A stretch of DNA of 64,000 bases from Comamonas sp. KCTC 72670 (GTDB lineage Bacteria > Myxococcota > Myxococcia > Myxococcales > Myxococcaceae), in the NCBI GenBank assembly GCA_014656495.1, contig BNCN01000007.1, forward strand, positions 376,037 to 440,036, in the 5' to 3' direction. The translations under genes and the position numbers were made by a program. The notes under the pieces are model-generated. The model made no database searches. It was not told the DNA's origin and was given only the letters and a program-made list of their open reading frames with translations. The stretch's first letter is position 1. Every line of letters begins with the position of its first letter. Positions 57,604 through 64,000 of the stretch are shown here, piece after piece.

Positions 57604-58289
57604 ACACTTTTCGCGGGGGCTGGGTCAGCCCCTCGCTTCGCGAGCATGGTCAGGAATGCCCGGAAGTAGACCACCGCGCTCCACACGGAGAAGGCACCCG
57701 ACAGGTAGACGAGCACCTGGCCCACGAGGTTGTAGTCCACCGGCACGGTGAACGACCCCATCTCCAGCGGATGCACGTAGTGGACGCAGAGGGAGATGAT
57801 GCCCACCAGTTGGAGGGAGGTCTTCCACTTCCCCTCCTGGCCGGCGGCGATGACCATGCCCTCGCTGGCGGCGATGGTGCGCAGGCCGCTGACGATGAGC
57901 TCGCGCGCCAGCAGCACGATGACGACCCAGGCCGCGATGCGCCCCAGCCGGACCATCATCACCAGCGCCGCCATGGCGATGAGCTTGTCGGCCAGCGGGT
58001 CCATGAACTTGCCGACGACGGTGATGAGGTTCCACTTGCGCGCCAGGTAGCCGTCAATCACGTCGGTGATGGCGGCCACCGCGAAGACGAGCCCCGCCAG
58101 CAGCGAGTTGAGGGGGTCCGCGTCGTATGTCAGCCACACGAAGAGCGGGATGATGAGGATGCGCCCCAACGTGAGCATGTTGGGCAGGTTCCAGAACTCC
58201 TGCACCAGCACGCTGGGCTTGCGCGCCGCGCGCTTCCTGGCGCGCTCCTCTCGCTTCCGCTGTTTCCGCGCCGCTCGGTCCATGGCCAT
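57600..58289 (-). CDS. pgsA: CDP-diacylglycerol--glycerol-3-phosphate 3-phosphatidyltransferase
   Basis: A 229-residue inner-membrane enzyme making phosphatidylglycerol phosphate. The CDP-alcohol phosphatidyltransferase motif (Asp-Gly-x2-Ala-Arg-x8-Gly-x3-Asp-x3-Asp) is complete, in DGYLARKWN through GKFMDPLAD (about residues 79-101). Several hydrophobic helices surround it. The N-terminus has an extra basic tail of about 25 residues (RKQRKREERARKR) that may bind acidic lipid. It starts 12 bp after the TPR/AIM24-like gene. An in-frame ATG two codons in is an alternative start. Confidence 0.92.
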   Translation of the reverse strand: MAMDRAARKQRKREERARKRAARKPSVLVQEFWNLPNMLTLGRILIIPLFVWLTYDADPLNSLLAGLVFAVAAITDVIDGYLARKWNLITVVGKFMDPLADKLIAMAALVMMVRLGRIAAWVVIVLLARELIVSGLRTIAASEGMVIAAGQEGKWKTSLQLVGIISLCVHYVHPLEMGSFTVPVDYNLVGQVLVYLSGAFSVWSAVVYFRAFLTMLAKRGADPAPAKSV

Positions 58290-58301
58290 GGCGGGCCCCT
58301 T

Positions 58302-59975
58302 CTATCGGACCGCGAGGGCGATGAGGGCAAAACCTTCACCGCCCAGCTCCACCCCCGCCCGGAGCGTCTCCCCGGTGGGCGCCTGGAGCAGCGGGACCAT
58401 GCGGGGCGTCAGGTTGCCCTGCCAGCCCACCAGGTGCGCCAGCGGCACCGTCACCGGCTGGTCCTGGCGCACCGCCACCGAGCGCAAGGGCCCGGGGAGG
58501 CTCAGCAGCACCCGCCCCTGCCCTCGCAGGTGCACGAGGTCGAGGTCGGGCGCGATGTCCGACGGCACGCGGCCGTTCTCGAACATCACCGCCTCCTCGA
58601 AGGCGAAGACGCACTCGTCGCGGAGATAGGCGGAGTCCTCTCCCAGGTCCACGGACAGGAAGGTCCGGGCCGCGCCCGGCGTCAGGTACAGGCTGCCCTT
58701 GCCGCGGGCGCGCACCATCCGCGTGGCGCCGTCCCCGAAGGACTTGTCCGTCGCCCGGCCGCGGAAGCGCTTCATCTCCGGCTGGAAGGTCAGCTGGCCG
58801 CCCAGGGCCACCAGCCCATCCAGGCGCGTCAGGAGCTCCCCGTCGACCGCCACGGTGAAGCCGTCGGGGCCCTCGTGGAAGGTCCGGGACGCGTCCGCGA
58901 CTTCCAGGACGACCGAAGCGGCCAGTCCGGCCAGCGACGCGGCCTCGGCGGCAGCCAGGCCCGAGGCACCGCCACCTCGCGACTCCGCGGCGCCTCCGCC
59001 CGAAGCAGCCTCGCCCCGCGTCGTCACCGCATCGTGCGCAGGCGCGCCTCTCGCCTCCGCGCCGTCGCGGCGCGAAGCCAACGCGTCGTCCGTATCCCGA
59101 ACCGTGTCCGAACCCGCCTCCGCCGCGCCGTGAGCGGAGCCCGCGCCACCTTGCGCCGGAGCGACGCCAAGCGACTCCGCGGGCACCCGGCGAAGCTGGA
59201 GCTTCGTCAGCGGCACGGGCGGCAGCGGCGCGCTCGCGGCCACGGCCGCGGACGTCTCATCGAAGGTCGACTCCGAAGGCGCATCCTCCTGCTCCCCGGT
59301 GCCCTCGGCCGACAACGCGCTGGGGCCCTCGTCCTCCGCGAAGCGAATCTCCTCTTCCTCCGGCTCGGGAGCCGGAGGCGCGGGCGGCGGCGGACTCGCG
59401 GCGGGGCGAGCTGGACCGGGGGCCCCCTCCGCGCCACCCCGCCCCTTGGGCTGCGCGGACGCGGCGGCCACCGGCGGCTTCGCGTAGGACTCGCCCGCGA
59501 TGGCGCGCGACATCTTCTCCGCCATCACGTCGCTGCCCGCGAGCAGGAAGTGCTCGCGCGCGCGGCCGTACTCGCCCATCTGCGCCAGCGTGAGCCCCAG
59601 GTAGTTCTGCGCCTTCTGGTGTTCGGGGGCCAGGTCGGTGGCCGTCTCGAACTCGCGGGCGGCGCGCTGGAGCGCGCTCGTCTTCAGGTACACCAACCCC
59701 AGGTTGACCCGCAGCGTCGGGTCCACCGGGTTGTCGCGCACCAGCATCTCGTACAGCTCGGCCGCCCGGTCGAACAGGCCGAGCTTGAAGTAGCAGAGGC
59801 CCAAGAGGTTCTGGGCCTTCTCCATCCGGGGCTGGAGCTGGTGGGCACGCTCCAGGAACGGCTGAGCCTCGTGGACCCGGCCTGCGGCCAACAGCTCCCC
59901 ACCGCGGGAGAGCTGCTGGAGGAACTCGTCATCAGCGGGGCTCGTTTCCCCCCGCCCCTTCGCGCGCGTCGTCAT
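58302..59975 (-). CDS. TPR protein with AIM24-like C-terminal domain
   Basis: A 557-residue soluble protein. Three to four TPR repeats fill about 20-165 (AEKAQNLLGLCYFKLG-type, here KAQNLLGLCYFKLGLFDRA; then LRVNLGLVYLKTSALQRA and KAQNYLGLTLAQMGEYGRA). An acidic, Ala/Pro-rich, low-complexity region of about 150 residues follows. The C-terminal domain (about 355-557) has DLDLVHLRGQGRVLLSLPG and HLVGWQGNLTPRMVPL, the beta-rich pattern of the AIM24 (TIGR00266-like) family, whose function is unclear. The gene overlaps the end of the lytic transglycosylase by 44 bp, an unusually long overlap. Confidence 0.8.
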   Translation of the reverse strand: MTTRAKGRGETSPADDEFLQQLSRGGELLAAGRVHEAQPFLERAHQLQPRMEKAQNLLGLCYFKLGLFDRAAELYEMLVRDNPVDPTLRVNLGLVYLKTSALQRAAREFETATDLAPEHQKAQNYLGLTLAQMGEYGRAREHFLLAGSDVMAEKMSRAIAGESYAKPPVAAASAQPKGRGGAEGAPGPARPAASPPPPAPPAPEPEEEEIRFAEDEGPSALSAEGTGEQEDAPSESTFDETSAAVAASAPLPPVPLTKLQLRRVPAESLGVAPAQGGAGSAHGAAEAGSDTVRDTDDALASRRDGAEARGAPAHDAVTTRGEAASGGGAAESRGGGASGLAAAEAASLAGLAASVVLEVADASRTFHEGPDGFTVAVDGELLTRLDGLVALGGQLTFQPEMKRFRGRATDKSFGDGATRMVRARGKGSLYLTPGAARTFLSVDLGEDSAYLRDECVFAFEEAVMFENGRVPSDIAPDLDLVHLRGQGRVLLSLPGPLRSVAVRQDQPVTVPLAHLVGWQGNLTPRMVPLLQAPTGETLRAGVELGGEGFALIALAVR

Positions 59976-60618
59976 TCTGGGATGTGGGGTCGCGGGGTCC
60001 GTCCTCGACGGGCCGCTCGCGCTCCTTGTAGTGGTAGTAGAGCTTGAGCACCTTGCGCACGTACCCCTGCGTCTCCTCGTAGGGGGGCACCTTGCCGCCG
60101 TAGCGCTTCACCGCTTCGGGGCCCGCGTTGTACGCGGCAATCATCTTCACCATGTCGCCGTCGAACATGTTGGCGAGCACGCGCAGGTAGCGCACTCCGC
60201 CCTCGATGTTGTCGCGCTCGTCGAAGATGTCCTTCACGTACATGTCCGAGGCCGTGGCCGGCATCAACTGCATCAACCCGCTGGCGCCCTTGTGGCTGAG
60301 CGCGTTGCGGTTGAAGTTGCTCTCGGTGTGCATGATGGCGCGCACCAGCGCCGGCGGGATGCGGTAGCGCAGCGCCGCGGCGGTGATGTGCGGATCCAAC
60401 TCCGGCGGCGTCTTCTTGCGGCCCACCACCGGCGCGTTCTTCGTGGGCGCCTGGGTGAACGTGCCCTTCAGCGTCTTGGCCCGCTTGGAGCCCGTGGGCT
60501 GGACGTTCGTGTAGATGATGGTGCCGTCCTTCTCGACGTACCGGTAGATGGCGTCCGCCCCCGCCGACAACGGCAGGGCCAGCAGCACGGCGGCGAGGAA
60601 CGTGGAAGGTGCACGCAT
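59932..60618 (-). CDS. Lytic transglycosylase (SLT domain) with DUF4124-like N-terminus
   Basis: A 228-residue exported cell-wall enzyme. Signal peptide (MRAPSTFLAAVLLALPLSAGA), then a short DUF4124-like segment (IYRYVEKDGTIIYTNVQP). The SLT lysozyme-like domain has the catalytic Glu99 in IMHTESNFN, followed by GASGLMQLMPATA, GGVRYLRVL and AAYNAGPEAV, all typical. It cleaves peptidoglycan glycan strands without hydrolysis. The C-terminus is hydrophilic and acidic. It is the first gene of a four-gene minus-strand run ending in the tRNA pair. Confidence 0.92.
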   Translation of the reverse strand: MRAPSTFLAAVLLALPLSAGADAIYRYVEKDGTIIYTNVQPTGSKRAKTLKGTFTQAPTKNAPVVGRKKTPPELDPHITAAALRYRIPPALVRAIMHTESNFNRNALSHKGASGLMQLMPATASDMYVKDIFDERDNIEGGVRYLRVLANMFDGDMVKMIAAYNAGPEAVKRYGGKVPPYEETQGYVRKVLKLYYHYKERERPVEDGPRDPTSQNDDAREGAGGNEPR

Positions 60619-60706
60619 ATCGGCCCCACGAACCTTAGACACCCACGGGAAAGTCCTCAAGAAAACGCCTTGTTTCCAGCACTTACAGTCGCTAAGGCTG
60701 CTCACC

Positions 60707-62296
60707 ATGCCCCATCGGTTCGATTTCCTCGTCTTGGGAGGCGGCGTGGCGGGCCTCTCGTTCGCCCTCCAGGCGGCCCGCCATGGCACGGTGGCCATCC
60801 TCACCAAGCGGGACCGGTTCGAGAGCAACACCGCGTATGCCCAGGGAGGCATCGCCAGTGTGCTCGCCCCGTCCGACACGTTCGAGTCGCACATCGAGGA
60901 CACCCTGGTCGCGGGTGCGGGGTTGTGCCACCGGGACGCCGTGGAAGTCACCGTGAAGGAGGGCCCTGCCCGGGTGAAGGAGCTGGTGGACCTGGGCGCG
61001 GACTTCAACCGCCGGACCACCGGCGAGTTCGACCTCACCCGCGAGGGAGGCCACTCCGCCCGCCGCATCATCCATTCGGGTGACATCACCGGCCGCGAGG
61101 TGCAGCGGGCGCTGCTCGCCGCCTGCGACGAGGTGCCCAACATCACCTTCTTCCCGCACACGGCCGCCATCGACCTCATCCAGGACCGCAGGCTCCCCTC
61201 GCCGGGCGTCAGCCGCTGCCTGGGCGTCTACGCGCTGATGCAGGACGGCGTCATCGAGCGCTTCCTGGCCAAGGTGACGGTGCTGGCCACGGGCGGCGCG
61301 GGCAAGGTGTACCTGTACACGTCGAATCCGGACGTGGCCACCGGGGACGGCGTGGCCATGGCGTACCGGGCGGGCGCGAAGGTGGCGAACATGGAGTTCT
61401 ACCAGTTCCACCCCACCTGCCTGTACCACCCGGAGGCCAAGAGCTTCCTCATCAGCGAGGCGCTGCGCGGCGAGGGTGGCAAGCTGAAGCTCAAGAGCGG
61501 CGCGTCGTTCATGGAGCGCTACCACCCCATGGGCGCGCTCGCTCCGCGCGACGTGGTGGCGCGCGCCATCGACGCGGAGATGAAGCGCACGGGTGATGAC
61601 TGCGTCTATCTGGACATGACGCACCTGGGCCGCGCCTTCCTCGCCGAGCGCTTCCCCAACATCTACGCCACGTGCAAGGCCTTCAACATCGACATGGCCG
61701 TGCAGCCCATCCCCGTGGTGCCCGCGGCGCATTACATGTGCGGCGGCGTCGTCACGGATCTGGAAGGACGCACCAACGTGCCGGGCCTGTACGCCATCGG
61801 CGAAGTCACGTGCACGGGCCTGCATGGCGCGAACCGGCTCGCGTCCAACTCGCTGCTGGAGGGGCTCGTGTTCGGTCAAAGGGCCGTCCAGGTGGCCGCC
61901 GAGGAGGTCCGCACCCAGCCCGTCCCGGCCGAGGACCCGCCCGCGTGGGACTCCGGCAGCGCGGTGGAGTCCGACGAGAGCGTCGTCGTCACCCACAACT
62001 GGGACGAGATTCGCCGCCTCATGTGGAACTACGTGGGCATCGTCCGCACGGACAAGCGGCTGATGCGCGCGCGCCGGCGGCTGGAGCTGCTGCGCGAGGA
62101 GATTCGCGACTACTACTGGCGCTTCAAGGTGACTCGCGACGTCATCGAGCTGCGCAACATCGCCGACGTGGCCTACCTCATCGTCGACTGCGCCAGTCGC
62201 CGCAAGGAGAGCCGCGGCCTCCACTACACGCTGGACTACCCCCACACGGACGACCACCGCTGGCTGCGGGACACCGTCGTCTCCCGGGAGCCTTGA
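60707..62296 (+). CDS. nadB: L-aspartate oxidase
   Basis: A 529-residue FAD flavoenzyme that oxidises L-aspartate to iminoaspartate, first step of de novo NAD synthesis. FAD-binding LGGGVAGLSFALQAA, SNTAYAQGGIA, the active-site region HSARRIIHSGDITGRE, EFYQFHPTCLY and GLHGANRLASNSLLEGLVFG are all present. A helical C-terminal domain ends in SRGLHYTLDYP. It starts a plus-strand unit with the rhomboid and LOG genes. nadA and nadC are not in the window. Confidence 0.95.
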   Translation: MPHRFDFLVLGGGVAGLSFALQAARHGTVAILTKRDRFESNTAYAQGGIASVLAPSDTFESHIEDTLVAGAGLCHRDAVEVTVKEGPARVKELVDLGADFNRRTTGEFDLTREGGHSARRIIHSGDITGREVQRALLAACDEVPNITFFPHTAAIDLIQDRRLPSPGVSRCLGVYALMQDGVIERFLAKVTVLATGGAGKVYLYTSNPDVATGDGVAMAYRAGAKVANMEFYQFHPTCLYHPEAKSFLISEALRGEGGKLKLKSGASFMERYHPMGALAPRDVVARAIDAEMKRTGDDCVYLDMTHLGRAFLAERFPNIYATCKAFNIDMAVQPIPVVPAAHYMCGGVVTDLEGRTNVPGLYAIGEVTCTGLHGANRLASNSLLEGLVFGQRAVQVAAEEVRTQPVPAEDPPAWDSGSAVESDESVVVTHNWDEIRRLMWNYVGIVRTDKRLMRARRRLELLREEIRDYYWRFKVTRDVIELRNIADVAYLIVDCASRRKESRGLHYTLDYPHTDDHRWLRDTVVSREP

Positions 62297-62302
62297 GCGA
62301 TC

Positions 62303-63034
62303 ATGTCCTCGCGTCCGCGCCGCATCCTCGATGCCCCTCCCTCCGGCCCTGGCGCTGAAGGCCCAGGTCCCCAGCAGCCCGTCCCGGGCCCGCCGCTGCC
62401 GCGGCCCTGGGTGTGTTACGCCATCATCGCGGGCGCGGTGGGCATGTTCCTGGCCGAGCAGTTCTTCGCCATCTCGATGCGGGTGTCCAGTCCCTCCGGC
62501 TCCATCGTCCTGCCGCCCCTGGCGCTGTACGGCCCCGCGGTCCAGGCGGGCCAGTACTGGCGGCTGCTCGGCGCGGTGCTGGAGCACGGCGGCGCCATCC
62601 ACCTGCTCTTCAACATGTCCGTGGTGGTGACGCTGGGCTTCACGCTGGAGCGGGGCATCGGGAGCCTGCGCTTCCTGGGCCTGTCGCTCGTCACGGCCCT
62701 GGGCGCCTCCACCTTCTCGCTGATTTTCGACTTCAACATGCCCACTGTCGGCGCGTCCGGAATGATTCTCGGTTGGGCCGGCGCCATGCTGCCTGTCGCC
62801 ACGCGCGAGGGCCGCCGGGACTTGTTCATCTGGTTGGCCCAAGTGGCCGTCCTCAGCCTGCTGCCTTTCGTGAGCTGGGCGGGACACCTGGGCGGGTTCC
62901 TCTTCGGGCTGCCGTGCGGCCTGGCCCTGCGCATGGGCCGTCAGGTGTACGCACGGGCGCTGCCCATCATCCTCTTCATCACGCTGGTGGTGGCGCTCTA
63001 CGCGGCCCACCCGGAACGGCGTGGAGGCTTTTGA
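62303..63034 (+). CDS. Rhomboid family intramembrane serine protease
   Basis: A 243-residue polytopic membrane protein with six helices. The catalytic Ser152 is in VGASGMILG and His195 in WAGHLGGFLFG; HLLFNM (about 100-105) is the conserved helix-2 motif. A proline-rich N-terminal tail of about 35 residues lies in the cytoplasm. It starts 6 bp after nadB and ends one base before the LOG gene, so the three are co-transcribed. Substrate unknown. Confidence 0.9.
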   Translation: MSSRPRRILDAPPSGPGAEGPGPQQPVPGPPLPRPWVCYAIIAGAVGMFLAEQFFAISMRVSSPSGSIVLPPLALYGPAVQAGQYWRLLGAVLEHGGAIHLLFNMSVVVTLGFTLERGIGSLRFLGLSLVTALGASTFSLIFDFNMPTVGASGMILGWAGAMLPVATREGRRDLFIWLAQVAVLSLLPFVSWAGHLGGFLFGLPCGLALRMGRQVYARALPIILFITLVVALYAAHPERRGGF

Positions 63035-63035
63035 C

Positions 63036-63629
63036 ATGGACGTGCGAAGTGTCTGCGTGTTCTGCGGCTCCCGGCCCGGGGCCCGCCCGGAGTACCTGGA
63101 GGCCGCCAGCCTCATGGGCACCGAGCTGGCGCGCCGCGGGCTGACGCTCGTCTACGGCGGCGCCAGCGTGGGGCTGATGGGCGCCGTCGCCGACGCGGCG
63201 CTCGCCGCCGGTGGCAAGGTGGTGGGCGTGCTGCCCGGCTTCCTGGGCGCGAAGGAGCTGGCCCACCGCGGGCTGACGGAGCTGCACTCCGTGGACTCCA
63301 TGCATGAGCGCAAGGCGCTGATGGAGAAGCGCTCGGACGCCTTCATCGCCCTGCCCGGTGGCTACGGCACGCTGGACGAGCTCTTCGAAATCGTGACGTG
63401 GGCACAGCTGGGCCTGCACCAGAAGCCCATGGGCCTGCTGGACACGCGCGGCTTCTTCCAGCCCTTGCTGGCCATGGCCCGGCACCACGCGGCGGAAGGC
63501 TTCGTCCCGGTGGAGCAGGCCGCTCCCTTCGCGGTGAGCGACTCACCCGCGGCGCTGGTGGATCGGCTGCTGGCCGGCCCCACCATGCCCACGGTCCAGA
63601 AGTGGCTGAAGCGCACCCGTCAGACGTGA
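63036..63629 (+). CDS. LOG family protein (TIGR00730 Rossmann fold)
   Basis: A 197-residue protein of the LOG family, cytokinin-type nucleoside 5'-monophosphate phosphoribohydrolases that were long annotated as lysine decarboxylases. Motifs: VCVFCGSRPG, LVYGGASVGLMG and the signature PGGYGTLDELFE; the conserved R/E pair is present in MHERKALMEKRSD. The ribosome site GGAGG lies 9 bp before the ATG. It is the last gene of the nadB unit. Confidence 0.9.
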   Translation: MDVRSVCVFCGSRPGARPEYLEAASLMGTELARRGLTLVYGGASVGLMGAVADAALAAGGKVVGVLPGFLGAKELAHRGLTELHSVDSMHERKALMEKRSDAFIALPGGYGTLDELFEIVTWAQLGLHQKPMGLLDTRGFFQPLLAMARHHAAEGFVPVEQAAPFAVSDSPAALVDRLLAGPTMPTVQKWLKRTRQT

Positions 63630-63640
63630 GCGAAGGCGCG

Positions 63641-64000
63641 CTACTGCGCGCTCACCGTCATCTCCGCCTTGCCCAGGGAGGACGCCATGCGGAACGTCAC
63701 CTTCTCGGTGCCGGGCGGGATGACGGGCCGTCCGTCGGACATCTGGGTGGGGAACTGAATCTCCCAACCGACCCAGAAAATCGACGTGTAGGGGTAGTAC
63801 GCCCGCGTCTGCAGATTCACGCGGCCCAGCCTGCGGATGCGCGAGGGCGTCACCTCGCCGGCCGGCGTCACCAGCGCCAGGCGCCAGATGGTGTGCTTGT
63901 AGTCGAAGTCCGCGTAGGTCGCGTCGTTGAAGTGCACGCCCATGAAGAACTCATGGCTCTGCGTGGCCTTCTCGCGCTCCTCGGCGATCATCTGCTCCAC
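63641..64000 (-). CDS. Hypothetical protein, C-terminal part (runs off right edge)
   Basis: The last 119 codons of a protein whose start lies beyond the window (or at the GTG at the very edge). The visible part is predicted beta-rich (HTIWRLALVTPAGEVTPSRI, then YYPYTSIFWVGWEIQFP) after a short helical start, with no motif I recognise. It ends 11 bp from the convergent LOG gene. Confidence 0.55.
   Translation of the reverse strand: MEQMIAEEREKATQSHEFFMGVHFNDATYADFDYKHTIWRLALVTPAGEVTPSRIRRLGRVNLQTRAYYPYTSIFWVGWEIQFPTQMSDGRPVIPPGTEKVTFRMASSLGKAEMTVSAQ

Overview
The window is GC-rich, densely coded bacterial chromosome and reads as a myxobacterium of the Myxococcaceae (Myxococcus, Corallococcus or Pyxidicoccus). 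The pointers are a DUF2378/TIGR02265 protein (a paralogous family described from myxobacteria), two histidine kinase/NtrC-type regulator pairs, a soluble-headed Ser/Thr kinase in a PEGA/TPR operon, many lipoproteins, and a wzm-wzt-glycosyltransferase order that matches the O-antigen (rfbABC/wbgA) locus known from Myxococcus xanthus. I could not run any search, so family names rest on motifs I can read.

Left part (1-13.6 kb): the N-terminal part of a SulP anion transporter (minus), histidine kinase plus sigma-54 activator, a DUF4142 lipoprotein, a CoA-ligase/GNAT fusion of the protein acetyltransferase (Pat) type, DUF2378 and DUF3014 proteins, a second kinase/sigma-54 activator pair, and an OmpA/Pal-like lipoprotein. 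13.7-15.4 kb looks accessory: an orphan AbiEi-type antitoxin, a 15-bp x 6 minisatellite, a perfect 19-bp inverted repeat and an unknown membrane protein.

Middle part (15.5-35.4 kb): an alpha/beta hydrolase, a tRNA wobble-base operon (tgt-mnmD), an ABC-F ATPase, three tandem paralogous lipoproteins built from Cys-containing Ig-like repeats, a YihY/BrkB membrane protein, a PEGA-TPR-kinase operon, a small helical protein and a SRPBCC protein whose promoter is flanked by two identical operator-like dyads.

Right part (35.5-57.1 kb) is the O-antigen/polysaccharide locus. rmlBDAC makes dTDP-L-rhamnose, and an MFS exporter trails rmlC. Five glycosyltransferase proteins follow, three of them combining two or three catalytic modules, plus a GT-C type membrane protein and a small accessory protein. 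The wzt-wzm ABC transporter exports the chain. A pair of tandem tRNA-Gly(GCC) genes closes the locus. Beyond it are pgsA, a TPR/AIM24-like protein, a lytic transglycosylase, the nadB-rhomboid-LOG operon and a 5'-truncated hypothetical gene.

The least explained signals are: a roughly 43-residue module shared by the large glycosyltransferase (two full copies and a partial) and the small accessory protein; a short C-terminal motif shared by two double glycosyltransferases; a hairpin conserved just upstream of the ribosome site of all three repeat lipoproteins; and the repeat cluster beside the orphan AbiEi gene. No CRISPR array, integrase, transposase or rRNA was seen.
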